Notes under the pieces: generated by a model
Databases searched by the model: none
Seen by the model: the letters and a program-made list of their open reading frames with translations, nothing else
Told to the model about the DNA's origin: nothing
Part shown: one piece after another, positions 32,378 through 43,400 of the stretch
Layout: the number at the start of each line of letters is the position of its first letter
How positions within the stretch are numbered: the first letter of the stretch is position 1
Assembly (NCBI RefSeq): GCF_001039355.2
Contig: NW_019775391.1
Location: 1,071,720 to 1,135,719 of the forward strand
Source: Lingula anatina
Lineage: Eukaryota > Brachiopoda > Lingulata > Lingulida > Lingulidae
Direction of reading: 5' to 3'
Length of the DNA: 64,000 bases
Position numbers and translations under genes: made by a program

Positions 32378-33600
32378 ATCAGTGGATCTCAGTGCGAAAT
32401 TATTACTGACAGGGGAGCCTGGTGTCCTGTTTTGAGTGTCACATTGTACAGGTCATTGACCTTGCACATAGATCAGTCATTGACCTTTCACAAAGGTCAA
32501 GTCATTGACCTTGCCCAAAGATCAGGTCAACAACCTTTATTAAAAGACACAGCCAGTATTGGCTTGGTGTCTCATAACAGGAACATTGACCTGGAACTGC
32601 TTTAACCTGTATTGACTGAGTGCTCCTGTACTGGAGCCTTATGTCAACATTGATCAATGAATTATTAAGTATTATTTTTTACTGATATCATTATTTATTT
32701 CAAAATGTCTTATTGCAGTAAATGTACACAAGGGTCAAGGCAGTTTATTTTACAATCAGTGGGAAATACTTGGATGTTAAGTTTTTTTTTTTTTGATCAA
32801 TAAGTACATTTAACTTGCAGAAAAAGTGTCCGAGTTTGGTTTTGAACAACTTGAATTAGTTGTTTTTATTGAGTGTGACTTCATAGCGAGTGACTTGGCA
32901 TCTGTCATTTATATGCATCAATGTCAATTTCCCCCTTGCTACATGTTGCGAAGTATGGGTTTATTTTATTGCAACAGAACCACCTTTATTTTTGATCTCA
33001 AATGACTCTTTTTCAGCAGGCACTGAGAATGACATAACCTAACATGCAATTTGACCCATGAGGCTCTGACACCTAATGGCTTTTTGTTATGCCACACATC
33101 AATTTGTATAATTTTTTTCTTCACATAATTTGCCCTGGTGGCATGAGGAGAAGAACATTGAAGTTAATCTGACTGTGTAATGCTTTTAGTTCCCAGTGTA
33201 GAAATGTGTGATGCTCTCTTAACTGTTGTTTTTAGATTGGTCTAAATCCATACAGACGCTGGTGTATCAGTGCTGTAGAAATTGACAGACTATTTAGGAA
33301 TTGTATTTATGTTATTGATATCTATGACAAGATGTTAGAGAATTTTAAGTTTGGGAATCTGCTGCTCTACACAATGCTTCTCATGTTTGATTACAAGCTT
33401 GATTATTATTATCATTGTTATTTTTTACACTATTTCTGTACTGGCTTACATGCAAAAATGGTCTTTATAAGCTGCTGTCTGAAGACAGTTGTTATGAATG
33501 AGATCGCGTATCAGACAGAGGCTAATCAGTATACACTGGAGAAGGTCATGACATTATGTATGAAATTAAGAACAATTGATGCAATAAAATAGTTCCTACA
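32378..33600 (+). other. TRIM9: TRIM9 3' UTR with candidate poly(A) signal
   Basis: Non-coding sequence after the stop. It includes a ~25-bp tandem repeat at 32450-32545 and a canonical AATAAA at 33583-33588. A second AATAAA at 35250-35255 could serve a longer UTR. Which is used cannot be told from sequence. Confidence 0.6.
32450..32545 (+). repeat. 25-bp tandem repeat in TRIM9 3' UTR
   Basis: Four units start at 32452, 32476, 32501 and 32526 with the core gtcattgacctt (last unit degenerate, gtcaacaacctt), a period of 24-25 bp. The core contains TGACCTT, the reverse of the AAGGTCA nuclear-receptor half-site; in a UTR this may be coincidental. Confidence 0.75.
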
Positions 33601-35484
33601 TTCTTTATTGATGAAGGTAATTTTTTTCCTAAAAGAATTTCATAGAATTTTCTCTGGCACCCTTTAGGAATTGAGGCGGTGATTTGAAAAAAAAGGGGTG
33701 GGGGGGGCGTAGGAATGGTCATGATCAGCAGCCACAGTTCTTGCTGCAGAACATTTTTTTCAGCAACTGTTGCAAAATTTGATAAGAGCTCTTTACATAC
33801 CACAGGACAACGAACAGTACTGAAACAGTTCACTGGTGCGTATTTAGCATTGCTCATAATGTTCAAGCTTATGGAAATTAAATTGGTTCAAGGAATTTAG
33901 ATTATAACCATAATTTCTTGTTATAAATTGTGCCATGTGTTTTCAGTTATACCAAGGTTACTGCCTTTTAGTGAAGAGTTTGATGAATTGATTGCAGAAA
34001 GAAACATGGACATTAGTTAGACCTGGAAGGGGGGCATTATTTAATAATTCTTATTTTTATCTGGTAAACATTAAAACATTTTAAGGTTTATTTATTTTCA
34101 CACAGAGGAATGCACAATTTTTTGTATTATTGTGAATCTTAGTATAGACTTGTATGACATTTGACACTGCTGGGTATTGATGTTAGGGATGGTGCTATTT
34201 AGAAGTTTAAAGGGTTGTGTGTTAAGAACATGTTTTGCAACAAAAATGTTTTGTGAAAAAAAATCCTCACTGAATCAAATAATGTTAATTAAGTATTCAC
34301 TCGTATGATTTTAAGAGTCACAAATTTGTCTTATTATAATAACTTTGAACAAAGAAAGCCTACTTTCTGAAGTAGCTGAAATAGCTAGAATTTAGATTAG
34401 ATCATGTACATATCTGTAAAGATCTCGTATGTATCATTTCCCAACAGTATAAGCAATCTCCTAAACCCTTTTTTTTATGAAAGACTTATCATTTCTGAAC
34501 AGTATAATGTAAGTGTAAATATGGAGTGAAAATTATAAGTAAATTAATTTAACCTTGAATGATTTCAGAAGCTTAAATGCTACAATGAGTAAAGCTTCGT
34601 ACATGGAGCTTATTTTTGTTACATCAGGTAGTTATAATGTACAGTAGACTTTACACAACTTGACCTTATAACTCAAATTTTTGTGTATCTCAAACAAATC
34701 TTATGGAACAAACTTTTTCTTTTGCCTCACTGTAATCTTTGCAAAACTTGAACAAATTTTCTGGTCACAAAATGTCCCAAGTTGTTTGGATTGTACTGTA
34801 TTTAAAAACTGTCATTCATCAAACCATCGTGGCGGGAAGGTTGGATGGTGTTCATTGTAATTAAAAAAATCGTTTGTGAGTATGGAATGTTTCAAACTGA
34901 CCTGCTGTTTCTGGACACAGCTTTTCATTTTGTCTAATTATGGTAAGGTTATCATGCACAATATGTGACCAGGAAAACACAATAGCACAGGTTGTCAACT
35001 AATTGAATCCTTTTATTAGCATGGTTAATTCATAAAAGAACCCTGCTTTTCATGTAGTTGAGTATTGAGAAATGGATTAAAAGTTGGTCATGTTTGTACG
35101 CGTTTAGTTTTCTAGGCAAGCTTTTGATCATAGTGCTATAATTGAATTTTTACGTGCAATACTGAAATGATTTTAATCTGGATAAAATGGATTTGTAAAT
35201 ATCTGATTTGGTTGCCATGATATTGTGCACAGTGTTTAGGACAAAATGAAATAAAATGGTTTGAGAATTAATTGCTTTGACTTATATTTCTTATAACACT
35301 TGCATAGAGCTATCCACACATTCAAAACCAAAAAGGATTTAATTGTGGAATTTGAAAACAAACATCTGCTTGTAATAAAAGAAATAAGTGCAGTGTGTGA
35401 AGACAACTCTCATTTTCCATTCCATATAACTAACTGGAAAAATAGAAATTAAATGTGAAGCAATATTTACTATATGTATACCTA

Positions 35485-35615
35485 GGGCTCTGTAACTAAA
35501 AAGCATCGCGTATTGCATAGAGTGATATCACATACAATGTATTATATGGGGCGAGTTATGGAATCAAGACACTTGCGCTTGGTCGCAATGTGCGATGCTT
35601 TCGAGATACGGGGCC
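35485..35615. mobile_element. MITE, 131 bp, imperfect TIR, TA target
   Basis: Ends GGGCTCTGTAACT... and the inverse of GGCCCCGTATCT... form imperfect ~30-bp inverted repeats sharing AAAGCATCGC; both ends are bordered by TA (35483-35484 and 35616-35617) within a CCTAGG context. The TA target suggests a Tc1/mariner-type MITE, but the termini alone do not prove it. A truncated second copy (36940-37041) arises from the direct repeat, whose left boundary is inside this element. Confidence 0.7.
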
Positions 35616-36938
35616 TAGGTCATTTGTTTGACATGATCCACATTTACACTTACCACGTACTCTAGGTTATGTGGTGAATCTAGAATTCACTCTACCACGA
35701 ATGTCCTTACAAATCAGTTTGTAATAAAAAACAAGACCAATATGCACCAAGGGGCTGTTCACATTTGTCATTTGTGCAGCTACTTACTATGCTGGTTGAA
35801 CGTGTTCACAATGCTAAGAAGAGTTTGTGCATAACTTGTGTCAAGTTCAAAGCAAGAGGTAAATCATTAGATAAAGTTGATGGCTTTATGTTGTTATGGA
35901 GAAGATAGAATTTAGGTTTGCCATGTTTTTGCCCTCAAAATAAACTGTAATAATAAAAAAAATAACATTTTCCTGTACTGTCATTATTTTTCACATACAG
36001 TATCAGCAATAAGCCAAAAAAAAGGAGTGGGGCCTATGATAGTAAACGTCAAACTGATTGAAATCACCTTAATGGAAGCCAATTACCCAGATTTCAATTT
36101 TTTATGACAATCAGTGTGATAGCAATCAGGAAGAAAACAACACAACCTGTCAAAGGAGTGGAACCTTTTGACACTTGTCCAGCAGCTGCACTATGTTGCT
36201 GAACCAGATGGACTTAATTCAGATTGTATGCGATTTGTACCCAATTATTTTTTCCCTTAAGACAATTTATTGTATTAATTTATGTGATGGGCAGTGACAT
36301 TTATATACTATCAGCAAAATTGAAAATAACCACAGATGCATTTGCTTAAAGCGTGTTATGGTTGATATGTACTGGCTATGAAAAACTGAAATGAAATGCC
36401 CGAGGGAAAGCATTATATATTTATCATTTCTTGTCCTGAGGGTCTCTGTGCTAAAAATCACTGTAAATTCTCTTTGGGGCCATATTTTAGTCACTCAGAT
36501 TTTGGACACCACAAATCATTTCATATTTTCCTGACGCCAGGTTTCTCATTAGCAAAACATTAAAAAAAAAAACAAAAAACAATACAATTCTAAACCCTTA
36601 AAATGACTATTATGAGCCATATTCCTTCTCTGTATGTCAAACATCCCAATATGCCCAGTAATCCTGAATGTGTGACCAGCAGACATTGTAATCCTTATAA
36701 ATCTATAGGCATCCTTGTCATATTGACTTTCAGATCGTAGCAGGTTTTAGAGAGAAATCAGTCTCAGCTTTTTGGGCAAACAATATACTAGCAAAATGTG
36801 TAAATATGTTTCAATCTCTCCCCAATCCTATTTTGACTGCTTGACTTACTGATATTGTTAAAAAGAAAAAGTGTTTTCTTAATTTCTTGTGCTTCTGCTC
36901 ACAATTCAGAACAAATACTCTATTTATCTATTGTCCTG
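35514..36938. repeat. Direct repeat C, copy 1 (1,425 bp)
   Basis: Repeated at 36940-38364 with a constant offset of 1426 and no difference that I could find by eye, separated only by the N at 36939. Identity with an N at the junction indicates an unmerged contig overlap, not an old duplication. Confidence 0.92.
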
Positions 36939-36939
36939 N
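36939..36939. other. Single N at repeat/contig edge
   Basis: Sole base between the two copies of direct repeat C. Confidence 0.8.
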
Positions 36940-38364
36940 TGCATAGAGTGATATCACATACAATGTATTATATGGGGCGAGTTATGGAATCAAGACACTT
37001 GCGCTTGGTCGCAATGTGCGATGCTTTCGAGATACGGGGCCTAGGTCATTTGTTTGACATGATCCACATTTACACTTACCACGTACTCTAGGTTATGTGG
37101 TGAATCTAGAATTCACTCTACCACGAATGTCCTTACAAATCAGTTTGTAATAAAAAACAAGACCAATATGCACCAAGGGGCTGTTCACATTTGTCATTTG
37201 TGCAGCTACTTACTATGCTGGTTGAACGTGTTCACAATGCTAAGAAGAGTTTGTGCATAACTTGTGTCAAGTTCAAAGCAAGAGGTAAATCATTAGATAA
37301 AGTTGATGGCTTTATGTTGTTATGGAGAAGATAGAATTTAGGTTTGCCATGTTTTTGCCCTCAAAATAAACTGTAATAATAAAAAAAATAACATTTTCCT
37401 GTACTGTCATTATTTTTCACATACAGTATCAGCAATAAGCCAAAAAAAAGGAGTGGGGCCTATGATAGTAAACGTCAAACTGATTGAAATCACCTTAATG
37501 GAAGCCAATTACCCAGATTTCAATTTTTTATGACAATCAGTGTGATAGCAATCAGGAAGAAAACAACACAACCTGTCAAAGGAGTGGAACCTTTTGACAC
37601 TTGTCCAGCAGCTGCACTATGTTGCTGAACCAGATGGACTTAATTCAGATTGTATGCGATTTGTACCCAATTATTTTTTCCCTTAAGACAATTTATTGTA
37701 TTAATTTATGTGATGGGCAGTGACATTTATATACTATCAGCAAAATTGAAAATAACCACAGATGCATTTGCTTAAAGCGTGTTATGGTTGATATGTACTG
37801 GCTATGAAAAACTGAAATGAAATGCCCGAGGGAAAGCATTATATATTTATCATTTCTTGTCCTGAGGGTCTCTGTGCTAAAAATCACTGTAAATTCTCTT
37901 TGGGGCCATATTTTAGTCACTCAGATTTTGGACACCACAAATCATTTCATATTTTCCTGACGCCAGGTTTCTCATTAGCAAAACATTAAAAAAAAAAACA
38001 AAAAACAATACAATTCTAAACCCTTAAAATGACTATTATGAGCCATATTCCTTCTCTGTATGTCAAACATCCCAATATGCCCAGTAATCCTGAATGTGTG
38101 ACCAGCAGACATTGTAATCCTTATAAATCTATAGGCATCCTTGTCATATTGACTTTCAGATCGTAGCAGGTTTTAGAGAGAAATCAGTCTCAGCTTTTTG
38201 GGCAAACAATATACTAGCAAAATGTGTAAATATGTTTCAATCTCTCCCCAATCCTATTTTGACTGCTTGACTTACTGATATTGTTAAAAAGAAAAAGTGT
38301 TTTCTTAATTTCTTGTGCTTCTGCTCACAATTCAGAACAAATACTCTATTTATCTATTGTCCTG
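36940..38364. repeat. Direct repeat C, copy 2
   Basis: Second copy of 35514-36938; sequence continues into unique DNA after cctg at 38361-38364. Contains no gene. Confidence 0.92.
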
Positions 38365-38796
38365 TTTAAACTGATTATCTGTCTGTACAGACATTGTGTT
38401 AAGAGTACAAGTGTGGAATGACCTATGCTTCAACAGCATCAAGAACGTTTGCATGTTTGACTTGTGCTGCAGTAGTCATGGGAACAGCACTGGAGGTGTG
38501 AATAATTGAAGTACAGGCTTTCTAAGAAATAAAGGATCATCTCCTTTGCAACAAAATGAGAATGCAAACACTCATTGACAACCAATCACTGGCTACTAAT
38601 TTGCTGAAACTTAATTTATCAAATTATTGTATTAATGTTTTATCTAATTCCATTTCATACTGACTTCTTTTCACAAAGACAGATTTATTCACAGAACAGA
38701 CCATCAAAAGTGATGATATTTTTCACCAATAAACATCAAATATTAAATACATACTTTGCATCTGGGATGGGAGAACAGAGAATGCTGGGAAAAGAG

Positions 38797-38813
38797 CCCC
38801 CCCCCCCCCCCCC
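38797..38813. repeat. Poly-C tract (17 C)
   Basis: Homopolymer of 17 C on the + strand in intergenic DNA, G-quadruplex-capable on the other strand. Confidence 0.9.
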
Positions 38814-39831
38814 TTGATAGCTACATGCAAAATATGATGACTTGTTAAACTTGTTTCTATTTTTCATGTAAAAAGGACAACTCTCTTTCCTGATGTGGTG
38901 CACTTAATGACCCCCAGGCAAAAAACATGAGTTGGTATTTCAACATTCACTGAAGCTAAAAGTCAAGAATGACTAATTGCCCAGCACTTAAAAAGCCAAA
39001 GCATGCTTTGTAAAATGTCACACCACCCACAGCAAAAAAGTAATGCCAACCTAAAAATGTAAATCAATTATGTATGTTACATATTCTTGACTCCTAGCAT
39101 GTTGCACTATTTATATCATCACAATAACCCCATCAAAATGTTCATTTTCAACTATTGTATTTCAAAACTGCTTTTGTTATGACAAAATTACATACCACTA
39201 AATTGTGAAAAAAGTACAAAAGAAAACATTTATCTGTCAATTTCTCATTTGAATATGAGAAATCAATCCCCTCTGGGTGTGATATAGTCACTTATATTGT
39301 ATTATATATATATTCAGGTGGATTAATAAACAGGCATCAAAATTTTTAGTTTTTCAAACACTACCCATTCTGCTTCTACAGAATTTCCGTTAATCAATGA
39401 GCCAACCCAGGGGATTTTCCAGCCAAAATGAATTTTCCTTGGGTGAAGAGCAATTTCAGATTAGCACGCCTCCTCTTGATTCCAATGTACTCGTATAATC
39501 ACCAGCTTTTTTGTATTCTCCTCAAAGCCAGGAGGCAGGGTGTTAACCTCTTTATTTTACCGATTCCCGCAGGGTACGTTGGATCAATCTAAGCAGACTG
39601 ATAGTTTCATTGGGAATGAACCCCTAGTTGTTTCCAATTTTGACCAGATATACAAATTTGGCCATCAAAGGTCACATCTGGTCATGTCTTACACAAATAA
39701 AATAAAAGTTAATTATAACTCATTAAATTATAACAGATAATTTTTGGGTGATAATAATCACAAGTTTGGCATGTTTTCTTTTCATCCAGCCACTATGCAT
39801 CAACTGACAAACTGCAATTTCAATATTCATA

Positions 39832-39837
39832 TTTATT
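39832..39837 (-). terminator. RNF216: Candidate RNF216 poly(A) signal AATAAA
   Basis: TTTATT on the + strand, i.e. AATAAA on the - strand, about 470 nt beyond the RNF216 stop. Other weaker A-rich signals exist, so usage is uncertain. Confidence 0.35.
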
Positions 39838-40309
39838 ATAACTTTCTTTTTAATACTATACATAAAAATGTATGTTACTAGACCCTGGCATGCTCATGTA
39901 CCTTTGCTACACAAATGAAGTAATATCATTAGTGTTTTCTTAGAAGCAGTCTTTTCTTTAATATAATTGCATGGATTTTACTTGATTTCTAAATAAGAGA
40001 ACAAAGAAAGTCTATCCAACCTCTTGTCCATAAGCCAAGAAAATTACCTAGCATGTTCTTTGTTTTTTACAAATACTTCTATAATATTGACCAATTCATT
40101 GATTACAGCATGGAGTTGATGATTTTTTCTGATGTAGCAGCAACTCAACTTCTGTACAACAGCAAAGCAATGTTAAGCCGATGTATTAAACATGCCTCTT
40201 GTCCCTGTGACTCAGGAGAAGTATAACCTCAACTTCTGTGCTATATAAATCATTGTTTGGCTGATAAATGATTTGTCTTTTTTTCCAGCTTATTTGGAAA
40301 TACAACCAA

Positions 40310-40455
40310 TCAAAAGTAGTGATATCGGATACCATCATCATCACTTGATTCACTAGAATCACTACTATCATCACTAAGTTCCTCAAAGTCTTCATAACCA
40401 TCTTCAGAATTGTCTTCATCACTTTCATATGTCCAATTGTTGTTAGGGTTAGTTT
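40310..40455 (-). CDS. RNF216: RNF216 terminal exon, acidic tail
   Basis: The acceptor is tttcatag; the exon enters in phase 1 from 40806. It encodes TNPNNNWTYESDEDNSED followed by a Glu/Asp/Ser-rich run and ends IRYHYF then TGA at 40310-40312. A different frame gives an 80-codon Met-rich open frame, which is a shadow. The tail is reached only in an allele lacking the MITE. Confidence 0.75.
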
Positions 40456-43400
40456 CTATGAAATGATAAAGTGGAAAATAATCATTTAAAAGTCACTGTT
40501 TACATATCATCTTATGGACTGAATATCAATAATCTAATTGAAAATAAAAAAGTCAAGTACTTAACTATAGGTTGTTTCATTGCAAAGTTAACAACTATCA
40601 TTTGAAAATATTAAAACGTATTTTACAAAGCCTTTAAATCACATAATATTTCAAATACACTGAAGAGGGACATGGGCACAACAGATGTCAGGGAGCTGGC
40701 CATATGCATGCTGACATCTGACAAAGAATGTATGTATGGAGGGGGACAAGTGAGGTCTCGGTAGCAGTCCCCATAAGAAGAAGAAGAAAATTTCAAATTA
40801 CTTACTGTACTCGGCAACAAACTTCATTGGGTCAAACTTGAGCTCAGTTCCAGGATGTTCTGATTCAAATTTCTTTTTGGCTTCTTTTCCAGCCTCCTCC
40901 ATTTCCTTCCTGCAGGGGCGGATCCAGAGATATTTTCTGACAGTCTTCCAAATTATTTTTGTTAATCCATCCTCCATTTTTGACCGTCTTCCGACAGAAA
41001 ATATTAGATACCCGTCAATGTAAACTTTAAAATCTGACCGTCTTCCGGAAGACCCAGAAGACGGCCTAAATCCGCCCCTGTCCTGTGTAGCTCAAACACA
41101 TCTGTGTCTGCTGGGCACCTGAGGGAATTTATGAAACATTTCATTTAAAATTAATCACTGGAACATCACCAAAATTAAATCACTTTTAAGTTGGCCCATT
41201 TGTCATTTGTGGCCTTTCCTGAAAATATAATCAAAATCCATTTGAACTTTTTAAGTTAGGCTGGTGACGAACAAACAGACAAATGGAGAAAATATTGCCT
41301 TCTTGGTGGTAATCAACAATTTCACGCTGTAAACTATCAATCCACTGATGTCATACTGATAATAGTGAGAAACAAACTGTTTTATAATAATATTATTTCC
41401 CCAATAATGGAACACAAAAATAAATAACTAAATAAATAAAAATCATAAATAAGTAAATAAATAATATGGGTTTTCATATGTTCACTTAACCAATTAAATC
41501 ACTTACTGTCCTTTCCTATCTCCAAAATGGGAATAATCCTTGATAGGCTTACGGCACACGTAGCACATGGATGCTCCACAGGAACAGGTCATCTTGTTGC
41601 AGCCTTCCACCTTGTAGAAACGTTTCTTACATTTCCAGCACGTCCTAAGCATGGCTTCTGAGATCTTGTTCTCTATGAAGGTTCTCATGCTGGTCTCCCC
41701 TTGTCTTTCCACTTCATCACAGTGGAGAGGAACATGGTTTGGTTCCTTGCATAACCTAAGGGGGAGGAAAGAGAAGATTATTATGTTGACTGTATGTACA
41801 CAAGGGGAAGTAAATAATAATCCTAGGTTCTCATGCTTCATAGCTTCACAGTTTTACAAGATTCTACATGCTGTACTGTCTTGATATAATGCAAAATGGT
41901 CCTGAAAGCTTGCAACATGTTAATAGGACAATATTGCAGAGGTGTTTCAGCATCTCAAGGCAAACTGACATTGTTGTAATGGTAACTTGAAATAACAGTT
42001 TTCAACAGTGATTAGCCACAATAAATACATCTTTATCAGCAGATAATAGAATAGACAATATCTACCTGCAAGATTCTTTCAGACATTCTGGATTAAGGCA
42101 TTTAAACACCTTGTCCTCTGGGTTAGACATAATGGTAGCAAAACTACAGAAAGGGCAGCTCACAAGGTCAGGAATATCCGCTTGGCGAATCTCCTCCTCT
42201 TGTAAGCGGCGTAACAAGTTAGAGAAGATCTTGGGTGAGAGAACTTTCTGTAGGACTGAAGTAGAAAACTCAAATGTACAGTCACTGGTCAAACAGGGAA
42301 ATTTCGTCTTTGTTTGACCAATCACTTCTTCTGATGACCTGCGGACACAAGTTTGGCAAAACAAATGGCCATCTGCACAGCTGACCATTTCATCAAAGAG
42401 CACTTCATCGTCATAGCAACATCCACATTCGTACAGCTCTTTCTTCTCCCGTGCTTCTGCTATCTTGGCTTCTCGTGCTTTCTTTTGCTCCTCCAGGTAA
42501 TCTGAGAAATCAAAATTAACAATCAAAAAATGTCTGAAAAGCGTAAAGCAAGAGCAAAATAGAAATATAATAATGGATAATAATAGGTGTTACTTAATCA
42601 AAGCAAGTTTTAGCAGAGTTTGACAATCAAATAGCTTTTTATTTCATTCATTAATTGTAAAAGATTCTTTTTGCTTTGAATTTAATTATTAACATACACA
42701 GCACAGAAAATGTTCAGTGAAACAAAGCGTGCTTTTAACCTTTTATTTCCTGTTCATACTGGACAAAAAGCATTTCCTTGATCAAAATTTCATCCACTTC
42801 ACTGGGAAGTTTCTCTTGTCTCCTTCGTTTCTTCAAGAATTTTTCAGAACGTTTTTTCCTCCCTAAAATAGATAATTAAAGAAAAAACAATGTAAATGAA
42901 ATTGTTGAATTATTACTTATAACTTATAAAAATTCAGATGACTTAAAAAGTTTATTAAATCTAACCAATTATATACTTTTTCCCTTCATCAAAATTTCCT
43001 GCACCGATTTAAAAAATGTCAAAAGCCCCATTATTTTCAACATTACTTTCCAATAGGGAAATATTTATTGAAAAAGCTGGATGAAATAGTAATATGTTCA
43101 CCAATATACTTACCTCTAAAATCTCCAGCTTCCTCTGCCAGCTCTCTTACTGTGGGTGCAAAGTGGAACTTATGCTTCTCAAAAATGGTTCTTATGTAAG
43201 GGTCCTTCATAAGGGGAAAGTCATTCATAAGTTGTACAATGGCACAGTTCTTGTAATTATCGCTCACTGGTTTCGCTTCATCATAGAAGTACGTCTGTGG
43301 ATCATCAAACATCTGCAGAAATTCTTTGATATCAAAGTGAGATCTCATCTTTTCCAGCTGTTTTTTCTTGGCAAACTTTTTCTGTTTCTCTATGACATCT

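Larger units (their letters stand above)
33601..39831. other. Intergenic region between convergent TRIM9 and RNF216
   Basis: No exon or RNA gene recognised. It contains the MITE at 35485-35615, the apparently exact 1,425-bp direct repeat 35514-36938/36940-38364, and a C17 run at 38797-38813. The distal parts of both 3' UTRs may extend into it. Confidence 0.7.

Noticed and set aside
40186-40428. 80-codon Met/Val-rich open frame
   Set aside because: Out-of-frame shadow of the acidic RNF216 terminal exon, whose correct frame is fixed by splice phase.
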